Program-made: the position numbers and the translations under genes
Shown here: piece after piece, positions 16,684 through 25,495 of the stretch
Layout of the letters: the number at the start of each line of letters is the position of its first letter
How positions within the stretch are numbered: the stretch's first letter is position 1
Origin: Chryseobacterium viscerum
GTDB lineage: Bacteria > Bacteroidota > Bacteroidia > Flavobacteriales > Weeksellaceae
Length of the DNA: 64,000 nt
Assembly (NCBI RefSeq): GCF_025949665.1
Contig: NZ_JAPDFT010000001.1
Location: 434,001 to 498,000, forward strand
Direction: 5' to 3'
Notes under the pieces: generated by a model
The model's input: only the letters and a program-made list of their open reading frames with translations
Told to the model about the DNA's origin: nothing
Database searches by the model: none

Positions 16684-18342
16684 TTATGCCTCACAGCTTG
16701 AACATGATACAAAGTTGACCATCATTTCTTTTGAAACAGAAGAACTTCTTTGGTAGTAAAGTGTTTTTACTCCTTTTTTCCAAGCTTCAATATAAAGATA
16801 GTTAACATCTTTTACAGGCATTGTAGAAGGAATCTGAAGATTCAGTGACTGTGCCTGGTCAATGTATTGCTGTCTCTGTGCTGCCTGAGAGATAATCTCC
16901 ATTGGAGAAATTTCTTTGAATGTTTTGAATACTGCCTTTTCTTCAGGGGTAAGCTCATTAAGATGCTGTACAGATCCGTGGTTCAACATGATTGTTCTCC
17001 ATGTTTCTTCGTTATCCAATCCTTTTTCTTTCAATAGTTTTGCAAGGTATTTGTTTTTACGCATAAAGTTTCCTTTAGCAAGACCTGCTTTATAATAGTT
17101 AGAAGAGAAAGGCTCGATTCCAGGAGAAGTCTGTCCTAAGATTGCTGAACTTGAAGTAGTAGGAGCGATAGCCATTGTAGTGGTATTTCTTAACCCGTAT
17201 CCTTTCAATACTTCCGGTTCTCCATAGATGTTGGCAAGCTCTCTTGAAGCCTGCTCAGCCTGCTCTTTAATATGTCTGAATGCTCTTGCGTTGAACTGGG
17301 TTGCTTCAAAGCTTTCAAACGGAATCATATTTTTCTGTAAATAAGAGTGGTATCCTAAAACTCCTAATCCAAGAGCTCTGTGACGCATTGCAAAGTTTCT
17401 TGCTCCCTGCAGATAGTAGTTACCTTCAGTTTTGTCAATAAACTCTGATAATACAGCATCAAGGAAGTATACTGCTAATTTTACAGCATCTGTATCTTTC
17501 CACTCATCATATAGTTCAAGGTTCATAGAAGACAGACAGCAGATGAAAGATTCTTCCATAGTAGACGGAAGCATGATTTCAGAACAAAGGTTACTTGCAT
17601 TTACCGTCATTCCTAAATCTTTATACACCTGAGGTTTATTTCTGTTTACGTTGTCTGTGAAGAAAATATACGGAAGACCTTTTTGCTGGCGGCTTTCCAA
17701 TACTCTTGCCCAAACTTTACGTTTTTCCATATCACCGTCTATCATATCCTGCATCCAGTAATCTGGTACACATACTCCGGTAAACAGGTTTTGAATCGGG
17801 CTACCGATATCTTTAATGGATAAAAATTCTTCAATATCTCCGTGGTCAATATCTAGGTAAGCAGCAAAAGCTCCTCTTCTTACGCCTCCTTGTGAAACAA
17901 CGTCCATAGCCGTATCAAAAAGCTTCATGAATGAAACTGCTCCTGAAGATTTTCCGTTATCAGTTACAGCGGTTCCTCTATTTCTCAATTCCCCGAAATA
18001 TCCTGAAGTACCACCTCCGATTTTAGTCTGCATGATTACTTCACCCATTTTGTGAGTAATCCCTTCGATGCTGTCCGGAATGTGAGCATTGAAACATGAG
18101 ATAGGAAGTCCCCTTTCTGTTCCCATATTTGCCCATACAGGAGAAGAAAAACTGATCCATCCTTTCGTGATCATTTCTTTGAATGCCGGTTGAAGTTCGG
18201 GTTTGTATAACCTTTTTGCAGCGGCAGTGGTAATTCTGTCGATAGCTCCGTCTACCGTTTCACCTTTCAACAGATATCCTCTGTTCAGCATCTGCTCAGA
18301 CTCTTCATTGAGCCACCATATATTTGAATTTTGCTCTTCCAT
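16684..18342 (-). CDS. nrdA: Ribonucleotide reductase, large (alpha) subunit, minimal class Id-like
   Basis: The protein reduces ribonucleoside diphosphates to deoxyribonucleotides with the NrdB radical. At 552 residues it is far shorter than E. coli NrdA, and the N-terminus (MEEQNSNIWWLNEESEQM) goes straight into the catalytic part. The ATP-cone activity domain is therefore absent. Catalytic features are present: PISCFNAH, NLCSEI, PTTSSSAILGQTSPGIEPF, the radical-transfer Tyr pair in TLYYQRS, and a C-terminal CSSC for thioredoxin or glutaredoxin. It is the last gene of an nrdB-ABM-nrdA operon. The small size matches class Id enzymes described from Flavobacterium johnsoniae. Confidence 0.95.
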   Translation of the reverse strand: MEEQNSNIWWLNEESEQMLNRGYLLKGETVDGAIDRITTAAAKRLYKPELQPAFKEMITKGWISFSSPVWANMGTERGLPISCFNAHIPDSIEGITHKMGEVIMQTKIGGGTSGYFGELRNRGTAVTDNGKSSGAVSFMKLFDTAMDVVSQGGVRRGAFAAYLDIDHGDIEEFLSIKDIGSPIQNLFTGVCVPDYWMQDMIDGDMEKRKVWARVLESRQQKGLPYIFFTDNVNRNKPQVYKDLGMTVNASNLCSEIMLPSTMEESFICCLSSMNLELYDEWKDTDAVKLAVYFLDAVLSEFIDKTEGNYYLQGARNFAMRHRALGLGVLGYHSYLQKNMIPFESFEATQFNARAFRHIKEQAEQASRELANIYGEPEVLKGYGLRNTTTMAIAPTTSSSAILGQTSPGIEPFSSNYYKAGLAKGNFMRKNKYLAKLLKEKGLDNEETWRTIMLNHGSVQHLNELTPEEKAVFKTFKEISPMEIISQAAQRQQYIDQAQSLNLQIPSTMPVKDVNYLYIEAWKKGVKTLYYQRSSSVSKEMMVNFVSCSSCEA

Positions 18343-18358
18343 AGATGTTATATTTTCG

Positions 18359-18389
18359 AATTCCGGAATGAGAGAATCACTCCGGAATT
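18359..18389. other. Hairpin between ABM-like gene and nrdA
   Basis: A perfect 9-bp inverted repeat (AATTCCGGA/TCCGGAATT) encloses a 13-base loop. It sits 17 bases upstream of the nrdA start on the minus strand. A T-run follows it only in the plus direction. It therefore does not look like a standard terminator for the operon and may instead be a processing or attenuation hairpin. Confidence 0.5.
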
Positions 18390-18397
18390 TTGTTTTT

Positions 18398-18688
18398 TTA
18401 TATTATTGATTGTAAAATTTCTACTTTGTGGGAACCGTTCAGCCCGCTTTCATCTCTTAATCTCTGAAATTCTTTAAAAGACGGAACATTCAAAACTTCA
18501 TGCTGAACTTCTTCGTTGATGTAGTTTGAATAATGTACAAAAGTAACACCATCTTCCTTTACAAAAACTTTGTATTCAAAAGTGGAAGGATCTAAATTTT
18601 TGAAATCTTCCAGAAACTTTTGGATATTGGTTTTATTGTTTGGAACAAATTCCGGTTTTACCGTATAGCTTACTATTACATTGATCAT
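18398..18688 (-). CDS. ABM-like (antibiotic biosynthesis monooxygenase fold) small protein
   Basis: The 96-residue protein begins MINVIVSYTVKPEF, then has an amphipathic helix, the strand TFEYKVFVKEDG, VTFVHYSNY, another helix with VPSFKEFQRLRDE, and a last strand. This order fits the dimeric ferredoxin-like ABM/quinol-monooxygenase fold. The assignment is from pattern, without a diagnostic catalytic motif. It lies between nrdB and nrdA in the same direction, so it is probably co-transcribed with them. A link to reductase function is only inference from position. Confidence 0.6.
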   Translation of the reverse strand: MINVIVSYTVKPEFVPNNKTNIQKFLEDFKNLDPSTFEYKVFVKEDGVTFVHYSNYINEEVQHEVLNVPSFKEFQRLRDESGLNGSHKVEILQSII

Positions 18689-18796
18689 TTCTTCTGTATT
18701 TGTGCTTTATTAATGAACAGCAATTCCATTTATTAATCAGAAAAGGATAATCCTAATACTGACTGTTTTGACGCTCGCTTCGCTCGCGCCTCTGTA

Positions 18797-19771
18797 TTAA
18801 AACAAATCGTTTGCTGTAATACTCTTGTCGTGTTTTGTGTAGTCTACAGGTCTTTTTGCAAAGAAATCATCCAGTGAATTCGCGAAAACTTCCTCTTCGA
18901 ACCATACCATTGGTTTGTATTGTTCCGGAGTGATGTTGTATCTTGTTTTCATGTTGATTTTCTTCAAGCTGTCATCCACACGGTATTTCATGAAGTTCAA
19001 CAGGTCTTCTTTGGAAACATTGTCGATTTCTCCTAGTTCAAAGATCCAGCTAAGGATATCACCTTCTCTTGCGATAGACTCGTCTACCAATGTATAGATA
19101 TCTTCAATATCGCTGTCTGTTAATAAGTCAGGTTGTTCCTCACGGATTTTGTTGATCAGGTAGATTCCTGCGTTGGCGTGAATCTGCTCATCTACTGAAG
19201 TCCATGCAATGATATTGGAAACGTTTTTCATGAATCCTTTGAATCTTGTGAAAGAAAGGATAATGGCAAACTGCGAGAAAAGAGAAACGTTTTCCACTAA
19301 AATACTGAACAGCAATAAAGCGGAAACATATTCTTTCGGAGTAGCAGAATTAGCATGCTTTAAAGCATTTCCTAAAAACTCGATTCTTCCTTTTACAGCA
19401 GGAATTTCGATTACATTAAGGAATTCATCATTATATCCTAATACCTCTAATAAACGGGAATATGCTTCAGAATGACGAAACTCGCATTCTGCAAAAGTAG
19501 ATCCTAATCCATTGAATTCCGGCTTTGGAAGGTGGTTGTATAAATTTCCCCAGAATGTCTTTACAGACACCTCGATCTGTGCAATGGCTAACAGCGCATT
19601 TTTCACAGCATGCTTTTCATGTGGTTCCAACTGCGAATGAAAATCCTGAACATCTGCAGTAAAGTCCACTTCCGAATGCACCCAGAACGATTTGTTGATT
19701 GCCTCTACAAATTGAAGAACCTCCGGGTATTCAAATGGCTTATAGCTTACTCTTTTATCAAAAATTCCCAT
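18797..19771 (-). CDS. nrdB: Ribonucleotide reductase, small (beta) subunit, class Id-like
   Basis: The protein holds the metal cofactor that generates the radical for NrdA. The start at 19771 (MGIFDKRVSY) gives 324 residues. The open frame continues 47 codons upstream, but that extension is AT-rich, low in similarity to any domain and covers likely regulatory DNA. Metal-ligand candidates are Glu67, Glu97 and His100, with Tyr104 at the radical-Tyr position. The first ligand is Glu rather than the Asp of E. coli. As I recall, this set and its spacing agree with the dimanganese class Id enzyme of Flavobacterium johnsoniae. No N-terminal ATP-cone is present. Confidence 0.95.
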   Translation of the reverse strand: MGIFDKRVSYKPFEYPEVLQFVEAINKSFWVHSEVDFTADVQDFHSQLEPHEKHAVKNALLAIAQIEVSVKTFWGNLYNHLPKPEFNGLGSTFAECEFRHSEAYSRLLEVLGYNDEFLNVIEIPAVKGRIEFLGNALKHANSATPKEYVSALLLFSILVENVSLFSQFAIILSFTRFKGFMKNVSNIIAWTSVDEQIHANAGIYLINKIREEQPDLLTDSDIEDIYTLVDESIAREGDILSWIFELGEIDNVSKEDLLNFMKYRVDDSLKKINMKTRYNITPEQYKPMVWFEEEVFANSLDDFFAKRPVDYTKHDKSITANDLF

Positions 19772-19806
19772 ATTAAATATCTTTATAATTAAATAATTTA
19801 GATCTC

Positions 19807-19987
19807 TGTGGATAATGTTCCGGAAATACTTAACTTTTTGTTTATCTGTAAGTTGTGAATTAAAGTTATTCACTTCCCCAAATTCATATTTCTTGTAAAG
19901 AACTAATAGCAAAGTTCGAAAAAAAGAACTGATTTTGAAAGAGGTAAATACTAATCGGCTGACTTTTAGCCTGAAAAGTTTTCCACA
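19807..19987. promoter_or_regulatory. Cluster of DnaA-box-like sites upstream of nrdB
   Basis: One exact DnaA box (TGTGGATAA, 19807-19815, reverse orientation) is followed by three one-mismatch sites: TGTGAATTA (19854-19862), TTATTCACT (19866-19874) and TTTTCCACA (19979-19987). All lie in the leader or promoter region of the nrd operon. E. coli nrdAB is known to be DnaA-controlled, so a similar link is plausible here. The rest of 19772-20196 shows AT-rich non-coding DNA shared with the divergent ABC operon. Confidence 0.45.
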
Positions 19988-20196
19988 TTTACATGAAACA
20001 GGCTCGAATAATAGGCTAGACCGCTATCTTGGGGGTAAATGGGTGTAAATTCATAGTTACAGTTAAACAGAAAAACATAAACCATTATAAATAAAGGTAT
20101 AATTAGTTAAACAAAAAAATATTTGAATAAATTTTTATTCTTGTAACAATTTGAAAATATCATCTACTTATTGGGTATAAAAACATACATCACTTA

Positions 20197-20886
20197 ATGT
20201 TAGTAATTCAGGATTTAAATAAGTCATACGATACAGGGAAAAGCAAGCTTCATGTTCTCAAAGGAATTAATCTGAATATTTCTGAAGGGGAGTTTGTTTC
20301 TATTATGGGAAGTTCCGGTTCCGGAAAATCTACGCTTCTTAATATTATTGGGATTCTGGACGAAAAAGACTCAGGAACCTATGAATTGGATGGAGTTCCT
20401 ATTGAACATTTATCTGAAATAAAAGCTGCGGAATACAGAAGCAGGTTTTTAGGATTTATTTTTCAGTCTTTTAATCTTATCAATTATAAAACAGCTTTGG
20501 AAAATGTAGCACTTCCTCTGTACTATCAGAATGTACCGAGAAAAGAGCGAAATCAGAAAGCTATGGAATATCTTGAAAAAGTGGGATTGGCACAATGGGC
20601 AAACCATCTTCCGAGTGAACTTTCCGGAGGACAGAAACAAAGGGTAGCTATTGCAAGAGCATTGATAACAAATCCAAAAGTGGTGCTTGCAGATGAACCT
20701 ACCGGCGCGCTGGACTCCAAAACCACTCATGATATTATGAAACTTCTTCAGGATATCAATAATGAGGGGAAAACAATCATTGTTGTAACCCACGAACCGG
20801 ATGTTGCTGCACAAACGAAAAGAAATGTAATACTGAAAGATGGGGTTATTGAAAGTGATGAGTTTATTAAGCAGATTGTACTATAA
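20197..20886 (+). CDS. ABC transporter ATP-binding protein (MacB/LolD type)
   Basis: This 229-residue ATPase powers export or lipoprotein-type transport at the inner membrane. Walker A is GSSGSGKST at residues 38-46, the signature LSGGQKQRVAIARAL lies near 142, and Walker B with the D-loop reads VVLADEPTGALDS. It heads an operon with two MacB-type permeases and a membrane-fusion protein, and a four-helix-bundle gene lies directly after it. The upstream region has no perfect TAnnTTTG. TATTCTTG about 60 bases before the start is a one-mismatch candidate. Confidence 0.95.
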   Translation: MLVIQDLNKSYDTGKSKLHVLKGINLNISEGEFVSIMGSSGSGKSTLLNIIGILDEKDSGTYELDGVPIEHLSEIKAAEYRSRFLGFIFQSFNLINYKTALENVALPLYYQNVPRKERNQKAMEYLEKVGLAQWANHLPSELSGGQKQRVAIARALITNPKVVLADEPTGALDSKTTHDIMKLLQDINNEGKTIIVVTHEPDVAAQTKRNVILKDGVIESDEFIKQIVL

Positions 20887-20985
20887 GTGAATAGTGAATG
20901 GTCAATTTTGCTTCGCAAGTGAATTTTATAATGAGGAGGATAAATAATTTATAACGGACACAAATGAATATGAAAAAAAATAAAA

Positions 20986-21342
20986 ATGTTTTTAAATCTG
21001 AATCATTATAAGCTTGATGTTTATCAGTCAGCCCGAAAATTAAGAATAGAATGTTATAAAGTTTTATCTAAAATTCCTGATCATGAAAAGTTTAATATAA
21101 TTGACCAGATACGAAGAGCTTCTACTTCAGTGGTATTAAATATTACCGAAGGGTGTTCAAGAAAATCTGAACTGGAAAGGAAAAGATATTTTGAAATTGC
21201 CAGAGGTTCAGTTATTGAGTTGGATTCTTGTTTTGATATCGTTATAGAATGTAATTATATTAAAATAGAAGAATTAACAAAAATTGAAAATTTAATAAAA
21301 ACAACATTTATCCTATTAAGTAAAATGTTGAAAAAAGAGTAG
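20986..21342 (+). CDS. Four-helix bundle protein (23S rRNA intervening-sequence-protein family)
   Basis: This is a 118-residue all-helical protein. LDVYQSARKL opens it, DQIRRASTSVVLNITEG marks the centre, and RYFEIARGSVIELDS follows, all typical of the IVP/four-helix-bundle family. Members were first seen in 23S rRNA intervening sequences, but most are stand-alone genes of unknown function that appear between unrelated genes. Here it separates the ATPase from the permeases of one transporter. The flanking spacers carry repeated TTGACTT/GCTTCG-rich motifs, consistent with insertion into the operon. Confidence 0.88.
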   Translation: MFLNLNHYKLDVYQSARKLRIECYKVLSKIPDHEKFNIIDQIRRASTSVVLNITEGCSRKSELERKRYFEIARGSVIELDSCFDIVIECNYIKIEELTKIENLIKTTFILLSKMLKKE

Positions 21343-21475
21343 AAATGTGAAAATGAACTTTGCTTCGTAATCGAAATAAAATAGGAGAAAAAAATTGACA
21401 ACAAAGTTAATTGACTTCGAAGAAAATTAAGAGCGAAGCTAATTGACTTTTTTACAAAGTAAAAAAATAAAAACT

Positions 21476-22705
21476 ATGTTTGACCTAGATCGTTGGCAGG
21501 AAATATTCAGTTCTATCCGGAGTAATGTACTTCGGACGGTGCTTTCAGGGTTTACAGTAGCTTTGGGACTGTTTATTTTTATTGTACTTTTTGGAATTGG
21601 AAAAGGACTTCAGAATGCTTTCTCTGAAGGATTTGCCGGAGACGCTAAGAACCTTATTATTATTTCAACAGGAAAAGCCACTTTAGCTTATAAAGGTTTG
21701 CAGTCTGATAGAAATGTTTCAATGAATAACGCAGACTATGATTTTTTGATTAATGCAGATAAGAAAAAAGCGGGTCCTTCAAGTCCTAGGTATAGCGCCA
21801 ATTTAATGGTGAAATATGGGAAAGAGAGTGGTCTTTATCAGATCAATGGTGCAGAGCCGGGGGAGCAGGTTATTGAAAATAGAAAAGTTATTGATGGTCG
21901 TTATCTGACATCTATGGATTTGGCTAGGAAATTAAATGTTGCAGTAATTGGAAGAATGGTTCAGCGGGATTTGATCAAAAATGGAAATCCTATTGGAAAA
22001 GAGCTGGATATTAATGGAACGATGTACAAGGTGATTGGAGTCTTTTCAGATGATGGAGGAGACAGGGATGAAAGACATATTACAGTTCCTATTACCACTT
22101 TACAGCAGATGAAAAAGGGTTCTGATACGGTGAATATAGCATATATCACATATAATGATAAGTTGACTCCGGATCAGGCCATAAAATACGGTGATGAGTT
22201 ACAAAATAAATTAAAAGCCAGAAAGAATGTTTCTCCTGATGATGAAAATGGAGTACGTGTCTGGAATAATGCCAAAAACATGAATGATACATTTACGTTT
22301 ATGGCAGTTCTTACAGCTATTGTAGGATTCATTGGATTAGGGACACTATTGGCCGGAATTATCGGGATCAGTAATATCATGGTGTATATCGTGAAAGAAA
22401 GAACCAAAGAAATCGGAGTACGAAAAGCTATTGGGGCAAAACCAAGCGGAATCGTAGGGCTGATTGTTCAGGAAAGTGTTGTAATTACAGTGGTATCCGG
22501 ACTTATTGGAGTGGGAATAGGTGTTTTGACATTAAGTCTTATTGGTGACAGTCTTGAAGAATTCTTTATCAAAAGCCCAAGTGTAGGCTGGGGAGCCATT
22601 ATTATGGCATTCATTGCACTGATTTTTTCAGGATTGATTGCTGGATTTGTGCCCGCATACAGAGCTTCAAGAATCAAACCTATTGAAGCATTGAGAACAG
22701 AATAA
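21476..22705 (+). CDS. ABC transporter permease (MacB/FtsX type), first
   Basis: This 409-residue inner-membrane protein has one N-terminal transmembrane segment (after RSNVLRTVLSGF), a large periplasmic MacB-PCD domain, and three C-terminal segments in an FtsX domain with VKERTKEIGVRKAIGAKP and a final IKPIEALRTE. The ATG at 21476 is chosen over an upstream TTG because it gives the usual N-terminus (MFDLDRWQEIF). It probably works with the second permease as a heterodimer. Confidence 0.92.
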   Translation: MFDLDRWQEIFSSIRSNVLRTVLSGFTVALGLFIFIVLFGIGKGLQNAFSEGFAGDAKNLIIISTGKATLAYKGLQSDRNVSMNNADYDFLINADKKKAGPSSPRYSANLMVKYGKESGLYQINGAEPGEQVIENRKVIDGRYLTSMDLARKLNVAVIGRMVQRDLIKNGNPIGKELDINGTMYKVIGVFSDDGGDRDERHITVPITTLQQMKKGSDTVNIAYITYNDKLTPDQAIKYGDELQNKLKARKNVSPDDENGVRVWNNAKNMNDTFTFMAVLTAIVGFIGLGTLLAGIIGISNIMVYIVKERTKEIGVRKAIGAKPSGIVGLIVQESVVITVVSGLIGVGIGVLTLSLIGDSLEEFFIKSPSVGWGAIIMAFIALIFSGLIAGFVPAYRASRIKPIEALRTE

Positions 22706-22785
22706 TATAAGCTAAAAAGCAAGTCTTTAGTTAAAAGGATGAATGGAATTCATAACTCATAATTTATAACTTATAATTCAAAAAG

Positions 22786-24057
22786 GTGAATATCATATTT
22801 AAAAAAGATACTTGGCAGGAGATCTATTACTCATTGAGGAATAATAAACTCCGAACATTTCTTACCATGATTGGCGTAGGATGGGGGATGTTTTTGTATG
22901 TAAGCCTTCTTGGAGCCGCAAAAGGAATGGAAAATGGTTTTGATAAATTATTTTCAGGTTTTGCTACCAATTCAATATTCCTGTGGGCGCAGAAAACATC
23001 TATTCCATATGAGGGTTTTCCCAAAGGAAGAGAAGTACATCTGAACTTAGCTGATATGGAAATGCTGAAAAGAAGAGTAACTGCCATAGATTATATCTCG
23101 CCGCAAAATGCAAGAGGAAGTTTTACCGGAACACCGGGAGAAGCAATGTCAAGGAATGGGAAAAACGGAACGTATTCGCTTACCGGAGACTACTCTGTAG
23201 GAAATAAAATTTCAGAAAAGAAACTGATTTTTGGACGTTATATCAATGATGCTGATGTTTCAGGAAATAAAAATGTAGTGGTTATAGGAGAAGAGATTTA
23301 TAAAAACTTCTTTGATGCCAAGAAAAAAGAAAATCCAATAGGAAAATCAATCAATATTAAAGGTCTCTTCTTTAATGTCATCGGAGTTTTCCGTGTGAAA
23401 AAAGGAGGCGGATTTGAAAATGACCAAACGGCTTTCATTCCACTTTCCACTTATACAAAAATGTATAATGCAGGAGACCAGATTGATATGTTTGCTATTG
23501 TAAGCAAGCCTAATGCTGATGTGAATTCCGTAGAAGAAGATGTAAAGCAGGTTTTAAAAACAAAAAATAAAGTTTCACCTGAAGATACCAACGCTTTCGG
23601 AAGTTTCAACCTTGGAAAAGAGTTTAAAAAGCTGACCGGTTTCCTTACGGGAATGCAGTTATTAACAATCATTGTTGGTACATTGACGATTCTTGCGGGA
23701 GTAATTGCTATTTCGAATATCCTGTTGATTACAGTGAAAGAAAGAACCAAAGAAATCGGGATCAGAAGAGCATTGGGAGCAAAGCCGGCAGAAGTAAGAA
23801 ATCAGATTTTGCTGGAAAGTGTTGTGATCACGCTCTCCTCGGGATTATTAGGCTTTATGTTTGGAATTTTTGTATTGATGATTCTCAATGCCGTTACACA
23901 GGGGCAGGATTCGTTTCCCTTCTATAATCCGACAGTCAACTATGGAAACGTATTTGCAGCAATGGCTGTAATGGTGATTTTAGGATTGGTAATCGGGATG
24001 ATCCCTGCACAGAGAGCAGTAAAGATCAGACCTATTGAAGCATTAAGAACGGAGTAA
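22786..24057 (+). CDS. ABC transporter permease (MacB/FtsX type), second
   Basis: This is a 423-residue paralogue of the preceding permease with the same layout: N-terminal membrane segment, periplasmic domain, and three C-terminal segments with VKERTKEIGIRRALGAKP and IRPIEALRTE. Translation begins at a GTG, as no ATG gives the conserved IIFKKDTWQEIYYSLRNNKLRTFL start. The gap to the first permease is 80 bases. Confidence 0.92.
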   Translation: MNIIFKKDTWQEIYYSLRNNKLRTFLTMIGVGWGMFLYVSLLGAAKGMENGFDKLFSGFATNSIFLWAQKTSIPYEGFPKGREVHLNLADMEMLKRRVTAIDYISPQNARGSFTGTPGEAMSRNGKNGTYSLTGDYSVGNKISEKKLIFGRYINDADVSGNKNVVVIGEEIYKNFFDAKKKENPIGKSINIKGLFFNVIGVFRVKKGGGFENDQTAFIPLSTYTKMYNAGDQIDMFAIVSKPNADVNSVEEDVKQVLKTKNKVSPEDTNAFGSFNLGKEFKKLTGFLTGMQLLTIIVGTLTILAGVIAISNILLITVKERTKEIGIRRALGAKPAEVRNQILLESVVITLSSGLLGFMFGIFVLMILNAVTQGQDSFPFYNPTVNYGNVFAAMAVMVILGLVIGMIPAQRAVKIRPIEALRTE

Positions 24058-24163
24058 TTAATTTGAAAATAAAAATAATTTGAAAATTGTGATGATCAGG
24101 TCATCAGTATGGCTGATTAGTCTTTAAATCATTCAATCTTTTAATAAAAAATAAACTATACAT

Positions 24164-25375
24164 ATGAAAAAGAAATTCACCTGGAAAAAAGCCATTTATA
24201 TTGTGTTAGGGCTTTTATTTGCAGTGGCATTGTTCTCGGGGCTTGGCTATCTTATAAAATCAAACTCTAAAGAAGGTGAGGCTTTCCTTACCCGTAAACC
24301 TACTGTTCAGAATATGGATGATAAGGTAATGGCTACGGGGAAAATTGTTCCAAAAGAAGAAATTGAAATCAAACCCAATATTGCAGGGATTATAGATAAG
24401 ATCTTAGTAAAAGAAGGAGATAAAGTAGAGGTAGGGCAGCTGATTGCCACGGTAAAAATTGTTCCAAGCATCTCTGAAGTAAATGCTTCTCAGCAGGAAG
24501 TTCAGAATGCACAGATTCAGATCAGCAATGCGCAGATGAATGTAGGAAATATGCAGAAGCAGTTTGAAATGCAGGAGAAACTATATAAGCAGGGAGTTGC
24601 TTCTAAGCAGGAATATCTGAACTCTCAGCAACAGTTGTTTTCTCAGCAGCAGACTTTGAAAAATGCCCAGCAGCAATTGAATACCGCTCAAAAAAGATTA
24701 CAGATCGCTAAAACAGGAGCAACTCCTGAACTTAAAGGACAAGGCCTGGCAACTACAGAAATCCGTTCCAAAGCCTCAGGTACTGTACTTGAAGTTCCTG
24801 TAAAAGCAGGAAGTCAGGTGATTGAAGCCAATAACTTTAATGCCGGAACTACAATCTGTTCAGTGGCGGATTTGAACGTCTTGATTTTTAAAGGTGAAAT
24901 CGATGAAGCACAAGCCGGAAAGCTAAGTGAAGGTATGGATATGAACATCGTGATCGGGGCATTACAAAACAAAACATTCCCTGGGAAACTTACTATGATC
25001 GCGCCTAAAGGAAAGGACAATGCAGGAACTATTAAATTTCCGGTAGAAGGAAACGTAACTAATCCTAATAATGAGTATATTAGAGCAGGTTTTTCTGCAA
25101 ACGGTGAAATTGTTTTGAGTTCTCAGAAAAATGCATTATTATTGGATGAATCTTTAGTCCAGTATGAAAAAAAGCAAGGTAAAGATGTTCCTTTTGTAGA
25201 AGTGAAACAAAAAGATGGGAAATTCAAAAAAGTATATGTGAAACTTGGAGCAAGCGACGGTATCAACGTTCAGATTCTTCCGGGATCAAATATTACAAAA
25301 GACACTGAGGTGAAAGTTTGGAACCCGTCTGATAAAGACAAAGAAGAGCTGAAAGAAAAAGCGAATAAAAAATAA
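24164..25375 (+). CDS. Efflux periplasmic adaptor (HlyD/MacA family)
   Basis: This is a 403-residue membrane-fusion protein. An N-terminal anchor (about residues 10-30) is followed by a lipoyl half-motif (KPNIAGIIDKILVKEGDKVEVGQ). A Gln-rich coiled-coil hairpin (about 105-185) contains EKLYKQGVASKQEY. The second lipoyl half and beta-barrel domains follow. It links the permease pair to an outer-membrane TolC-type channel, but no such gene is in the window. The terminator follows directly, so it ends the operon. The substrate is unknown. Confidence 0.93.
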   Translation: MKKKFTWKKAIYIVLGLLFAVALFSGLGYLIKSNSKEGEAFLTRKPTVQNMDDKVMATGKIVPKEEIEIKPNIAGIIDKILVKEGDKVEVGQLIATVKIVPSISEVNASQQEVQNAQIQISNAQMNVGNMQKQFEMQEKLYKQGVASKQEYLNSQQQLFSQQQTLKNAQQQLNTAQKRLQIAKTGATPELKGQGLATTEIRSKASGTVLEVPVKAGSQVIEANNFNAGTTICSVADLNVLIFKGEIDEAQAGKLSEGMDMNIVIGALQNKTFPGKLTMIAPKGKDNAGTIKFPVEGNVTNPNNEYIRAGFSANGEIVLSSQKNALLLDESLVQYEKKQGKDVPFVEVKQKDGKFKKVYVKLGASDGINVQILPGSNITKDTEVKVWNPSDKDKEELKEKANKK

Positions 25376-25404
25376 TAAACTACACTATACACTTTTAAAC
25401 TGTA

Positions 25405-25439
25405 ATCCTGGAGGAATTTTTTTCTCCGGGATTTTTTTA
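25405..25439 (+). terminator. Terminator of the ABC export operon
   Basis: The stem ATCCTGGAG/CTCCGGGAT has one wobble pair and a ten-base loop, and is followed by seven T. Confidence 0.88.
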
Positions 25440-25466
25440 TATAAAATCTTTACAAGAGTAAATTCC

Positions 25467-25474
25467 TATATTTG
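25467..25474 (+). promoter_or_regulatory. -7 promoter box for zinc-ribbon gene
   Basis: TATATTTG matches TAnnTTTG exactly and lies 22 bases before the ATG, giving a leader of about 15 bases. The following glycosyltransferase gene is probably on the same transcript. Confidence 0.6.
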
Positions 25475-25495
25475 AATTAGATAAATCCATGAAAA

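Noticed and set aside
18772..18792. GC-rich direct repeat GCTCGCTTCGCTCGC after nrdB
   Set aside because: It is striking in this AT-rich DNA, but it is a short direct repeat without a stem or T-run, so I could not assign it a function.
19772..19912. 47-codon N-terminal extension of NrdB
   Set aside because: It does not resemble an ATP-cone, is AT-rich and overlaps DnaA-box-like sites. The usual NrdB start is at 19771.
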